Below the pieces are notes generated by a model. It was not told the origin of the DNA. It did no database searches and was given only the letters and a program-made list of their open reading frames with translations. Both the position numbers and the translations under genes were made by a program. A stretch of 30,206 nt of DNA from NCBI RefSeq assembly GCF_042675965.1, contig NZ_JBHTKJ010000010.1:1-30206 (forward strand), given 5' to 3'. This document shows, piece after piece, positions 22,180 through 30,167 of the stretch. The stretch is from Virgibacillus_R byunsanensis (GTDB taxonomy: Bacteria > Bacillota > Bacilli > Bacillales > Amphibacillaceae). The stretch's first letter is position 1. Each line of letters starts with the position of its first letter.

Positions 22180-23418
22180 ATGGAGGAAAGAAGAGTAGTT
22201 ATCACAGGACTTGGAGCTGTTACTCCTGTCGGCAATGATGTAAAAACAATGTGGGATAATGTTGTAGCAGGGAATTCAGGTATCGACTTTGCCACTCGTG
22301 TAAATAAAGACGACTTTCCTGCAAAAGTAGCTGCTGAGCTAAAGGATTTTGATCCAACTTTATATATGGATAAAAAGGATGCCAGAAAAATGGATCCTTT
22401 TACACAGTATGCGGTTGCAGCTTCGAAAATGGCAGTGGAAGATGCAAACTTAACGATTGATGAATCCAACAGAGATAGTGTAGGTGTTTGGATCGGATCT
22501 GGTATAGGTGGTATGAAAACTTGGGAAGACCAACACACCAAGTTCTTAGAAAAAGGACCGAAACGAGTAAGTCCTTTCTTTGTGCCAATGATGATTCCAG
22601 ATATGGCAGCAGGGCAGGTATCCATTCAGCTAGGAGCAAGGGGAATTAATTCTTGTAGTGTTACAGCATGTGCGTCTGGAGCTAATTCAATTGGTGATGC
22701 ATTTAAAGCGGTTCAACGTGGCGATGCTGACTATATGATCGCTGGTGGAACAGAAGCACCTATTTCAAATATGGCTTTTTCCGGTTTCTCTTCGATGAAA
22801 GCTTTATCATTGAATCAAGACCCTAAAAAAGCAAGTCGTCCATTCGATGCTAATCGTGATGGTTTTGTAATGGGTGAGGGATCAGGCATATTGATTCTTG
22901 AAACATTAGAATCTGCTCTTGAGCGTGGTGCACATATCTATGGTGAAATCGTTGGGTACGGTGCAACAGGTGATGCCTATCATATTACCGCACCAGCTGA
23001 AAACGGTGAAGGTGCAGCAAGAGCAATGCGACACGCGATTAATGACGCGGGTGTTACAGAAGATCAAGTAGATTACATTAATGCACACGGAACAAGTACA
23101 GAACTAAATGATAAATTTGAAACAGAAGCAATTAAACGAGTTTTTGGTGATTATGCCAGCAAAATTGCAATTTCCTCGACAAAATCCATGACAGGCCACT
23201 TATTAGGTGCAGCTGGTGGAATTGAATCTGTCATTGCTATTAAATCAATTGAAGATAGTGTAATCCCAGCTACGATCAACTATGAAACACCAGATCCGGC
23301 GTGTGACCTTGATTATGTACCGAACAAGGCAAGAAAGCAGGATGTGAACGTTGTGGTGAGCAATTCACTTGGATTTGGTGGTCACAACGTTGCGTTGGTT
23401 TTTAAAAAATATCAATAA
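22180..23418 (+). CDS. fabF: 3-oxoacyl-[ACP] synthase II (FabF)
   Basis: Elongating condensing enzyme of fatty acid synthesis, 412 residues. Catalytic Cys is in TACASGANS near 163 and the two His are in NAHGTST near 303 and MTGHLLGAAGG near 339. A Lys in STKSMTGH and the C-terminal NSLGFGGHNVALVF complete the family pattern. AGGAGGAG is seven bases before the ATG. The second gene of the fabH-fabF operon, ending at the terminator 23439-23467. Confidence 0.96.
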   Translation: MEERRVVITGLGAVTPVGNDVKTMWDNVVAGNSGIDFATRVNKDDFPAKVAAELKDFDPTLYMDKKDARKMDPFTQYAVAASKMAVEDANLTIDESNRDSVGVWIGSGIGGMKTWEDQHTKFLEKGPKRVSPFFVPMMIPDMAAGQVSIQLGARGINSCSVTACASGANSIGDAFKAVQRGDADYMIAGGTEAPISNMAFSGFSSMKALSLNQDPKKASRPFDANRDGFVMGEGSGILILETLESALERGAHIYGEIVGYGATGDAYHITAPAENGEGAARAMRHAINDAGVTEDQVDYINAHGTSTELNDKFETEAIKRVFGDYASKIAISSTKSMTGHLLGAAGGIESVIAIKSIEDSVIPATINYETPDPACDLDYVPNKARKQDVNVVVSNSLGFGGHNVALVFKKYQ

Positions 23419-23438
23419 TAGAAGCATGAGATTGGATG

Positions 23439-23467
23439 AAGCTGACCTGTGATGGGTCAGCTTTTTT
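23439..23467 (+). terminator. Intrinsic terminator of fabH-fabF
   Basis: AAGCTGACC / GGTCAGCTT, 9-bp perfect stem, seven-base loop, followed by a T-tract to 23467. Confidence 0.92.
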
Positions 23468-23554
23468 GGCAGTTAAGAAAATATAAAACTTTCTTATTTG
23501 CATAAGTGCAACTAGGTCATTCGCCATAAAGGCTTAGCAAATGCCAAGTTTTCT
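23468..23554 (+). repeat. Family A intergenic two-hairpin repeat, copy 4
   Basis: Directly after the fabF terminator T-tract: GGCAGTTAAGAAAATATAAA (imperfect hairpin with ACTTTCTTATTTGC), then ATAAGTGCAACTAGGTCAT, a second hairpin (TCGCCATAAAGGCTTAGCAA, imperfect) and the end CCAAGTTTTCT. Its reverse complement matches copy 1 nearly base for base outside the insertion there. Confidence 0.82.
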
Positions 23555-23655
23555 AATATGCAAATTTACTAGCAGTCTTGTCCTACAATTTAAATCATGT
23601 ATTTCAAATTCGTGCATAAAATGAAATAAATGTGCTGGACAAGCATGAGGTGGGG

Positions 23656-23868
23656 ATGGAAATGGGCTATATCTTTATTTTTTTACTTGGATTTGGACTA
23701 GCTGTTACTGGTGGCGTTACAATCATTGCATATTCTAACTTCTTACCTGCTGGTTTGACCTGGATTGAATATTTTATTTTTATTAAAGGAAGAATCGAAT
23801 GTTATTTTTTGCCAATTGGATTCCTTTTGATGGCTATAGCAATATCTAGATATCCAAACAACTCTTAA
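23656..23868 (+). CDS. Small two-segment membrane protein, unknown
   Basis: 70 residues: MEMGYIFIFLLGFGLAVTGG and a second hydrophobic segment (YFLPIGFLLMAIAISRY), joined by a loop with FIKGRIECYFLP. ATG 23656 or 23662 are both possible; GAGGTGGGG (23647-23655) lies directly upstream. It sits between fabF and yjbA, where B. subtilis has other small genes. Not recognised; real by start signal and composition. Confidence 0.65.
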   Translation: MEMGYIFIFLLGFGLAVTGGVTIIAYSNFLPAGLTWIEYFIFIKGRIECYFLPIGFLLMAIAISRYPNNS

Positions 23869-23953
23869 TCTGATACACAATCGAATATTTTTTTCAAATA
23901 ATGGTCATAATGTATCTTAAATGATTTCATTCAAAAAAAGTGAGGGTTGTTTT

Positions 23954-24715
23954 ATGATGTATTTACACGATGTTTGGGTGAATTGGTTTGAAGGAGAAGA
24001 AAATGGGTATAGTGTGTGTTACTTTCACGAATGGCGTAAGGAGGATGGGATAGAATTATTAGATCAGGTTCCATTACTATACATAACACAAGCACTCTAT
24101 AACTATATAGAAAACGATATGCATGACCTTCCTAAAGGCTTATTGGATAGTATTTACAAACGTGCGTATGTACGGAAAGGGCAAGAAAGAACAATGCTCG
24201 ATTATGCATGTGTAGTAACAGATGGAAACGATATTGTAGCGATAGACACAATTGGCTATCAAATTCCTATCCGAAAAAGTAGATTAATTCCAAGACAAGA
24301 GCACCTGGTTTTCGATATGGTCCGAAACACGAAGCCTCAATCGTTTAAATTTAATGAGAATTTAGTTGAAAAAGAGTATCATATGTTATCCATGACTCCA
24401 GAACTAATTTTTGGGCTGACGAGAAGAGAACGACAATTAAAGCAATTATTAATGATGGCGCTGGATCAGTTGCGTACGACTAATAATTTAGAAGAGTTAC
24501 GATACTGGTTAACGGAATGGGATCCTAAACAATATCCATTCATCCGTTATATGGATGAAGAAATGGTATGGAACGCACTACTCGAGGGTGTAAGGCAAGG
24601 ATGGAGTAATGCCCATGAAGACTTATGTGCCAAGTTAATAAAGGGACAAGCTTTCTTGGAGCAAATGTGGGAGTTAGAACAAAATCCGGAGCAGAATACG
24701 TCCAAACAGAAATAA
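23954..24715 (+). CDS. yjbA: YjbA family protein (DUF3603)
   Basis: A 253-residue cytosolic protein, family DUF3603/YjbA: MYLHDVWVNWFEGEENGYSV, then CYFHEWRKEDGIELLDQVPL near 24, RRERQLKQLLMMALDQL near 163 and LRYWLTEWDP near 187. Function is unknown. In B. subtilis yjbA lies directly before trpS, as here, though here the two are convergent. I choose ATG 23954 because GAGGG (23942-23946) precedes it; an in-frame ATG at 23921 has no ribosome binding site. Confidence 0.85.
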   Translation: MMYLHDVWVNWFEGEENGYSVCYFHEWRKEDGIELLDQVPLLYITQALYNYIENDMHDLPKGLLDSIYKRAYVRKGQERTMLDYACVVTDGNDIVAIDTIGYQIPIRKSRLIPRQEHLVFDMVRNTKPQSFKFNENLVEKEYHMLSMTPELIFGLTRRERQLKQLLMMALDQLRTTNNLEELRYWLTEWDPKQYPFIRYMDEEMVWNALLEGVRQGWSNAHEDLCAKLIKGQAFLEQMWELEQNPEQNTSKQK

Positions 24716-24748
24716 TATAGTGGAAACACGTAAATAAGTGTGCTAAGC

Positions 24749-24867
24749 GTGGAATTCCAGTACACGAATGCGGAATAACCAGCGAAAACGCGGAATTCCA
24801 GTACACGAACGCGGAATAACCAGCGAAAATGCGGAATTCTCATACAAAAGCGCGGAATAACCGCAAA
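24749..24867 (+). repeat. Tandem array, 41 bp x about 2.9
   Basis: GGAATTCC or GGAATTCT starts at 24751, 24792 and 24833, an exact 41-base period. Each unit holds GGAATTCCAGTACACGAA and CGGAATAACCAGCGAAAA. The array fills the space between convergent yjbA and trpS and runs up to the trpS terminator, whose loop region (TTCCAGTACGGAA) resembles the unit. Confidence 0.88.
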
Positions 24868-24868
24868 T

Positions 24869-24899
24869 AGGAGGATATTCCAGTACGGAATATCCTCCT
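24869..24899 (-). terminator. Hairpin terminator of trpS
   Basis: AGGAGGATATTCC / GGAATATCCTCCT, 13-bp perfect stem with a five-base loop, eight bases past the trpS stop. The T-tract on the minus strand is weak (ATTTGC), so it may act partly by stem strength. Confidence 0.75.
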
Positions 24900-24906
24900 T
24901 CTAATG

Positions 24907-25902
24907 CTATTTCTTCTTTTTAACTCGACCTAATCCGATTGCTTTCTTAGCTTTAGTAAGCATCTTGTTCGCTGGAATAGATGCTTTATCTGCACCATGA
25001 TCTAAAATATCATCCAATTTCTCGGAATCAATCAATGCATCGTAGCGGTCCTGAATTGGCTTTAATACATCAATTACAACTTGTGCAACATCACTTTTGA
25101 AATCGCCATATCCTTTTCCTTCATACTTAGCTTCAATTGCCTCGATTGATTCGCCAGTACAGCTTGAATATATCGTCATCAAGTTGGATACACCGGCTTT
25201 GTTTTCTTTATCAAACTTCACAATACCTTCTGAATCCGTTACAGCGCTCTTAATCTTTTTCTCTATTTTTTTAGGCTCATCAAGCATGGAAATATATGCT
25301 TTCTCATTTTCATCTGACTTACTCATCTTTTTAGTCGGTTCTTGTAAAGACATAATGCGTGCACCAACTTTAGGAATGCTTACCTCTGGAATCGTAAAAA
25401 TGTCGTTAAATTTATTGTTGAATCGTTGAGCCAAGTTTCGAGTGAGTTCTAGATGCTGCTTTTGGTCCTCACCTACTGGAACGATATCTGTCTTATATAA
25501 TAAAATATCCGCTGCCATTAATGGTGGGTATGTTAACAGACCTGCTGAAACGGCTTCTTTACCAGTTGATTTATCCTTAAATTGTGTCATTCGCTCCAGT
25601 TCTCCAATGTAGCTAATCGACTGTAACATCCATCCTAATTGAGTATGTGCAGGTACCTCTGATTGAATGAATAGAGTTGATTTATCAGGATCAATCCCTG
25701 ATGCGAGGTATAATGCAGCGAGAGAACGTATGTTGTGTCTTAACTTTAAACGATCCTGTGGGACTGTGATAGCATGTTCATCGACAATACAAAAATAACA
25801 GTCATGATCTTCTTGTAATTGAACAAATTGCTGCATGGCTCCTAAATAATTACCAATCGTTAATGTACCACTTGGCTGAATTCCGGAAAATATTTTCTTC
25901 AT
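24907..25902 (-). CDS. trpS: Tryptophanyl-tRNA synthetase
   Basis: Class I aminoacyl-tRNA synthetase charging tRNA-Trp, 331 residues. Seen: MKKIFSGIQPSGTLTIGNYL at the start (TIGN is the HIGH-like motif), CIVDEHAITVPQD near 39, DILLYKTDIVPVGEDQKQHL near 131 and KKMSKSDEN (KMSKS motif) near 190. ATG 25902 fits the conserved N-terminus; a GTG at 25911 would add three residues. GGAG is nine bases upstream. The usual T-box leader is present only as its 3' half, because a recombinase gene lies directly upstream. Confidence 0.96.
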   Translation of the reverse strand: MKKIFSGIQPSGTLTIGNYLGAMQQFVQLQEDHDCYFCIVDEHAITVPQDRLKLRHNIRSLAALYLASGIDPDKSTLFIQSEVPAHTQLGWMLQSISYIGELERMTQFKDKSTGKEAVSAGLLTYPPLMAADILLYKTDIVPVGEDQKQHLELTRNLAQRFNNKFNDIFTIPEVSIPKVGARIMSLQEPTKKMSKSDENEKAYISMLDEPKKIEKKIKSAVTDSEGIVKFDKENKAGVSNLMTIYSSCTGESIEAIEAKYEGKGYGDFKSDVAQVVIDVLKPIQDRYDALIDSEKLDDILDHGADKASIPANKMLTKAKKAIGLGRVKKKK

Positions 25903-25933
25903 TTCGATCACTCCATCTACATCTTTTTAAAAA

Positions 25934-26030
25934 CAAAAAAAGCCCATTTATCCCTAAATACAGGGACGAATGAACCCCCGTGTGCCACCGTACCACTAAA
26001 CTTTGGGTATGCTAATTCCTCATTCGTCCC
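25934..26030 (-). promoter_or_regulatory. 3' half of the trpS T-box riboswitch: antiterminator and terminator
   Basis: On the minus strand, in order: GGGACGAATGA (26030-26020), the T-box-like ACGGTGGCACACGG (25991-25978), TCATTCGTCCC (25973-25963), then a terminator whose stem is CATTCGTCCCT / AGGGATAAATG (one mismatch, one G-T) followed by seven T (25941-25935). The first and third segments are perfect 11-base complements, so an antiterminator helix excludes the terminator. The bulge base in TGGC is C, which pairs with the G discriminator of bacterial tRNA-Trp. The position, 30 bases before trpS, fits. Stem I with the specifier codon is not found upstream, where recombinase coding sequence begins. 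Confidence 0.75.
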
Positions 26031-26045
26031 ATTAAATTCATCTAA
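26015..26045. other. Probable attachment-site junction between the island and the trpS leader
   Basis: Recombinase-like coding (IINFIIEALDEF) ends about here, and the conserved T-box sequence begins at 26030. The exact crossover cannot be seen without the other end of the element or an empty site. Confidence 0.45.
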
Positions 26046-27889
26046 AGCCTCTATTATAAAGTTTATTATACTAGCCTCATCTTTTCCAATTTTGTTAGGA
26101 TCTTTATCCCATAAGGTAGCTAAAAGACTAAATAGGACTATTTGATTTTGTTCTTTTACTTTCTTTTTACTAACTCTTCCTTTTTCCGTTTTTATTTCTT
26201 GTTTTAATTCTTTAAACTTTTCAGTAGGTACGGTGGCGATGCTCATTGACTTCTTCGCAAACTTTAAATTCATTACAATTTCCTTATTTGGCTTATACTC
26301 AATTGATTCTATCACATGTTTTAAATAATTTCTTACTTGCTTAGTTGTTTGATTTTTATAAAGGGTTTCAGGCTGAAGTAATAACCCTACGACTTCCTGC
26401 AATTCAACTTTTTTCATGCTTTGTTCTTCTTGTTCATCATTTAATTCATTTTTCTGCTTTCTTAACTGTCTAATATGTTTTGATAATTCCTCACCTTGAC
26501 TTATTAATTTCATCTTAAAATCTGGATCAGTTACCTCGCCAATACTTGATATAACATTCTGCTCTGCAATTTCCGCTTTTTTAATTTTGTTTTCAAGTTC
26601 ATTAATTTTTCGAGATATGCAGTATTGTTTTCTAATGCATCCTTTTGATAATTGTATAACGTTTTTAATACATTAAGCAGTACAGTTGCATTACCAAATA
26701 TGTCAAGAACTATATTATCAACCTTTTCACAACGTACCATTTTCTTATTACTACAGTTTTGACCTTTACTTTTTATAGCTACATCACATTTATAGTAATA
26801 AAACTTTGAGCGTGTACCATCTTTTTTTGTTTTTCCCATTGTATAAGTACCATTCATAGCCCTTCCGCATTCATTACACTTCAACATGCTAGATAATAGA
26901 TAAGGGTTATTTTCTCTTTGAGGATCATAGTGCTCTTGTTTAGGCTTTCTTGCTTGCATTTTTTGTTGAACCTTCTCCTATGTTTCAAATGAAACAATTG
27001 GAGTGAAATCAGGTTCTTTTCCTTCTCTAAAATTTTTACTCCAATACCATTCTTCCATCGGACTATCTTTTCTTTTCTTTTTAGTTAGTCTTTCTCTTCT
27101 GTTCTTTACCATGTAACCTGTGTAAGATGGATTTCTAAGTATTCTCCAGATTTTCTTACTGTTAAAGTACACTCCATTATAATTGTTCTCAGTCCCATTT
27201 TTACGGTATTTTTTTATATCATTTTCATTTAAAATATCGGCAAATTGCTCATCTGCTAAACGTACTATTTCACTTAGGCTTTTATCATTTTCTAAATACC
27301 ATTTAAAAATATTTTTAACCAACTCAATTTCTTTTGTATCCCCTAAACAATACCTTTTTCTCTTTCTTTCATTAATTTCTACTTCTTCTATTGAAAGCCC
27401 AATCGGAATGGGCCCTCCTATATAGCAACCCATATCTACAAGTTCATTTATATTGGCTTTTACCTTCTTTCTCACATCTTCACGCATATTTTGGTCAAAA
27501 ATTGACTGGATTAAATCCATCATTGTGTTATTGTTCCAGTCAAGGAGATTTACTTCCTTGCCACTATTTGCTAAGAAGATTTTAACGCCTTTTTCCTGTA
27601 AGTTGGTGGTCATATTTATAAAGTCCTTAACTACACGAGTGTAACGACTGCTATCATAAAATATAATGTACTTAATATTGTACTTATCAATATCTTCTAA
27701 CAGTTGTTGGAAAGCAGGACGGTCTTCAAAGTTTTCACTAGAAACATCTTCATCGTAATAACCCTCATTAACAAGTGTAATAGAGTTGTTATCTGCAAAG
27801 CCCTTAATTGCATTATATTGCTGTTGTGGACTAATTTTGTTTCCAGTTTTATCTACACTTGTTCGTATATAAGCGGCACCTAGTTTCAT

Positions 27890-28314
27890 TATATAACCTC
27901 CATTTCCACCATTAATTTGGGTGAAAACCCTTCTGTATTAAGAGTTATAACCTTAAATATGTATTTACCTTTGTATAAAATTAATTAAGATTACAAGGCT
28001 TCTTTTTAATAATACTTTGTCCTTGTCTTTTGCACAAAATTTTTGTATGAAGAAGACACTTCAGATAAAACAATTATACTACCTTTTTCCTAATTTGATA
28101 AAGAATGAATTAGTCACAGTTACCAGTTTGATAATTGGACAAAATTTAGGATGGCAAATTTTGATTATCAATATTTATTTTTATACCCAAGGATGTCGTA
28201 AATTAAGAATATGAAACTCAAAATGATATGGGTCTTAACTTCTTTTATATTATTGGCGGAGAAATTAGAGAAAACGCGTTAAAATAGTTTTAAATAAAAT
28301 GGAGGTGAGTGGAC
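27890..28314. other. AT-rich intergenic region upstream of the recombinase and the membrane protein gene
   Basis: 425 bases between divergent genes. It should contain the promoters of both. The recombinase ATG has GGAGGTTATATA just upstream (minus strand). Bases 28207-28275 keep a frame reading ETQNDMGLNFFYIIGGEIRE before a TAG; it has no start and may be the tail of a decayed gene. No repeat or RNA gene is recognised. Confidence 0.4.
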
Positions 28315-28833
28315 ATGGGGAAAGTGATTGATTCTCTGTGGCACAAATTGGCTTTGTTAGCCTTAATGATTTACTACTCAGGAATTTTTACAACTATATG
28401 CTTACCGATGATGTGGTTACATTACAGAATACCAGCTATAAATTATTATATTTTTTCTTTAGGGATATTGATTTTGGGTGGGGTGATATTCAATGTGATA
28501 TTAAATATTTATCCAATAAAAGAAGAGGAATTAGAGGAGAAGATCCCAAAGTATTTTGTTATCAACACTTTTGCTGGTAAATTCATTGCCTACTGTTTAC
28601 TTAGTCTTACCATTTTTGTTTTAACAGATAATTTTATTGTTAGTATATATTATTTATTGTTTTTGATGGCTGGGGGATTTTTTTGGTTTTGTATCCTTAG
28701 AGGATATATTTTGGCGAGAAAGGATAATAAAGAAAGTGAAATTGAAAAAGGTATTACATGGCAAGGAAGGGTAATGGTGTTTAGTATCCCAATTTCTTTA
28801 ATACTCGGATATTCTATGTTTTATTTAAAGTAA
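28315..28833 (+). CDS. Unknown integral membrane protein, island cargo
   Basis: A 172-residue protein with about five hydrophobic segments (approximately 10-34, 43-66, 88-107, 112-132 and 152-170). A charged loop KEEELEEKIPKYF lies near 70 and ARKDNKESEIEKG near 136. ATG 28315 is preceded by GGAGGTGA at six bases; a GTG at 28309 overlaps that site. I cannot assign a family. Gene size, membrane nature and location next to an integrase would fit an immunity or resistance-type cargo protein, but nothing in the sequence proves it. Confidence 0.7.
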   Translation: MGKVIDSLWHKLALLALMIYYSGIFTTICLPMMWLHYRIPAINYYIFSLGILILGGVIFNVILNIYPIKEEELEEKIPKYFVINTFAGKFIAYCLLSLTIFVLTDNFIVSIYYLLFLMAGGFFWFCILRGYILARKDNKESEIEKGITWQGRVMVFSIPISLILGYSMFYLK

Positions 28834-28850
28834 TACGTTTTTTATATTTA

Positions 28851-28902
28851 TAGCTGTAAGTTGAATGTACTAATTAAAAAGTATCAGTTCAACCTACAGC
28901 TA
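28851..28902. terminator. Bidirectional terminator between the two cargo genes
   Basis: TAGCTGTAAGTTGAA / TTCAACCTACAGCTA, 15 bp with one mismatch, around a 22-base loop. TATTTTAATTTT follows on the plus side. It separates the convergent genes 28315-28833 and 28932-29879. Confidence 0.75.
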
Positions 28903-28931
28903 TTTTAATTTTAAAAGTCCAATTCGGATCT

Positions 28932-29879
28932 TTAAAATGGTATATCTTCACTTGTGATCACAATATCCCCTTCATACAAGTATTTGACAAGACTTGCAAA
29001 TTCAGGATTATTCACGTCTCCTTCAAATACTTTAATTATGAAACTTTCTACTTCGATTAATGCACTTTCTTTGATGGATTCATCTAAGTCTCTAACCTCA
29101 TCATGAATGAAATATATAAACTTAATAACTCCATTGAAGTACTCATATGAACCATTTTCTAAATGCTTTAGCCTATAACAATTTTCTTGATAGTTCCAAT
29201 CTATGGCGTAGTTAGAATTAAAATCAAATTCATATGTATGGTTGTATGTACATTTATTCTTTCTAATTGAAAACGGCTCCTCAACTTCTCCATTTATTAC
29301 AGATTCAACTAGATCGTAAACGTCGGAAATCGCTATTTGTCCGTACCAATCATAGTGTGGATTTAGGTGAGAAATATTAATGTGTTTTTCTAAATCGTTT
29401 TGTTTAAGATGGTCACCATCTATTCCAAAATGGCTGAAAATATCTTTAATTTTAACAGGACATTCCATCTCCAACCCAATTGTTTTTCTTTTTCCTATTT
29501 TTACATTATTTATCAATGCAAGTTCATGAAAAGAAGTATAAAGACGTTGAGAAAATATTGATTTTGTTTTTTTGTAAAAATACTTTTGAAAGTTCCTTAT
29601 TTCTTCACAAAAATTAAAAAATACCATATTGTCTTTAATATGTATTGATTCCTCTTCAATTAAATAATCCATGAGTCCGCTGTAATTTGTATATCCCCGT
29701 GTTGAATTATTATTAGAGATGATTCTAAATTCCTTTGAACGATTCCATGAAATAAAATAATTGAATGCATAGTTTTTCTCTATTAATTTGAAATGGTAGG
29801 TCTCTTCTAAAGTATTGAGTTTGTTTTCGTTAATTATGTTTAGTATATTTGTTTCCATCTGCCTATGAATAAACTCCAA
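28932..29879 (-). CDS. Unknown 315-residue protein, island cargo
   Basis: A soluble, AT-rich-coded protein with many Asn, Ile, Tyr and Phe. There is no signal peptide or membrane segment. Visible patches include FNYFISWNRSKEFRIISNNN near 38, GLEMECPVKIKDIFSHFGID near 134, HYDWYGQIAISDVYDLVESV near 173 and a C-terminal FASLVKYLYEGDIVITSEDI. I recognise no domain or catalytic motif. The first start is a TTG at 29879 with GAGGA upstream; an ATG at 29855 is the alternative. It sits alone between a terminator and an IS21-type end. Confidence 0.65.
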   Translation of the reverse strand: MEFIHRQMETNILNIINENKLNTLEETYHFKLIEKNYAFNYFISWNRSKEFRIISNNNSTRGYTNYSGLMDYLIEEESIHIKDNMVFFNFCEEIRNFQKYFYKKTKSIFSQRLYTSFHELALINNVKIGKRKTIGLEMECPVKIKDIFSHFGIDGDHLKQNDLEKHINISHLNPHYDWYGQIAISDVYDLVESVINGEVEEPFSIRKNKCTYNHTYEFDFNSNYAIDWNYQENCYRLKHLENGSYEYFNGVIKFIYFIHDEVRDLDESIKESALIEVESFIIKVFEGDVNNPEFASLVKYLYEGDIVITSEDIPF

Positions 29880-29925
29880 AAAATCCTCATAAAAATTAAG
29901 ATAACCTTCACTATAAATGCTAGTC

Positions 29926-29967
29926 TAAGTATGTACAGAAACGATTGTTTAAGAATGTACAGTTTGG
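29926..29967 (+). repeat. Terminal repeats of an IS21-like element end
   Basis: Two direct repeats 24 bases apart, TAAGTATGTACAG (29926-29938) and TAAGAATGTACAG (29950-29962), just upstream of an istA-like start. IS21-family ends typically carry such multiple internal repeats. Confidence 0.55.
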
Positions 29968-30002
29968 ATGATTAACTGCATAATATTCTTGAGGTGAATA
30001 TT

Positions 30003-30167
30003 GTGCATATTGCAGTAAATGTAAACACAGAAATAGAAATTAATAGTCTTTTAGATTTACCAAAATTAAAATTGTTATTGGAGGGATCAAAGATTAAAAT
30101 CAACAAAAGTAAATTAGCACGAGATATGGGGGTTGACCGCAATGTCATCAAGCTAAACTTCAAATAA
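30003..30167 (+). pseudogene. IS21-family transposase IstA, N-terminal remnant
   Basis: A 54-codon open stretch from GTG 30003 (AGGTG about seven bases upstream): VHIAVNVNTEIEINSLLDLP, KLKLLLEGSKIKINKSKLAR and DMGVDRNVIK, then a TAA. The KINKSKLARDMGVDR segment is the N-terminal helix-turn-helix seen in IS21-type IstA proteins, which normally run for 400-500 residues. After DRNVIK the likeness ends and the remaining 39 bases of the window carry stops, so this copy is truncated or frameshifted. Confidence 0.62.

Larger units (their letters stand above)
25917..27889 (-). pseudogene. Large serine recombinase (integrase), broken by a stop and a frameshift
   Basis: Serine-type site-specific recombinase of the phage/ICE integrase class, read 27889 to about 26031. 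The resolvase domain (about 1-150) has AAYIRTSVDK with the catalytic Ser, ISPQQQY and FYDSSRYTRV. A recombinase domain follows (PIPIGLSIEE; WRILRNPSYTGYM), then a zinc ribbon (LKCNECGRAMNGTY, later CDVAIKSKGQNC) and a coiled coil. A TAG in frame (26978-26980) follows SFET and the frame continues EKVQQKMQ. A one-base loss in an A-run (26606-26610) shifts the coiled-coil region; the other frame resumes KINELENKIKKAEI. The last 35-40 codons read through the trpS T-box, so the native C-terminus probably ends near 26031. Not active unless suppressed. Confidence 0.88.

Noticed and set aside
21236..22639. Long minus-strand open frames opposite fabH and fabF
   Set aside because: They are antisense shadows of the two condensing enzymes, whose catalytic residues are complete.
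24749..24867. Short regularly spaced repeats considered as a CRISPR array
   Set aside because: There are no unique spacers: the full 41-base unit repeats, so it is a tandem repeat. No cas genes are nearby.
25917..26030. The last 38 codons of the recombinase frame taken as native protein
   Set aside because: The DNA here shows the T-box signature, two mutually exclusive helices and a T-tract just before trpS, which explains it better as leader RNA read through by chance.
28017..28214. 65-codon plus-strand open frame upstream of the membrane protein gene
   Set aside because: AT-rich, no ribosome binding site, and no recognisable pattern.
29972..30163. 63-codon minus-strand open frame at the window end
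   Set aside because: It is the antisense of the IstA-like N-terminus, which has the better start signal and recognisable sequence.
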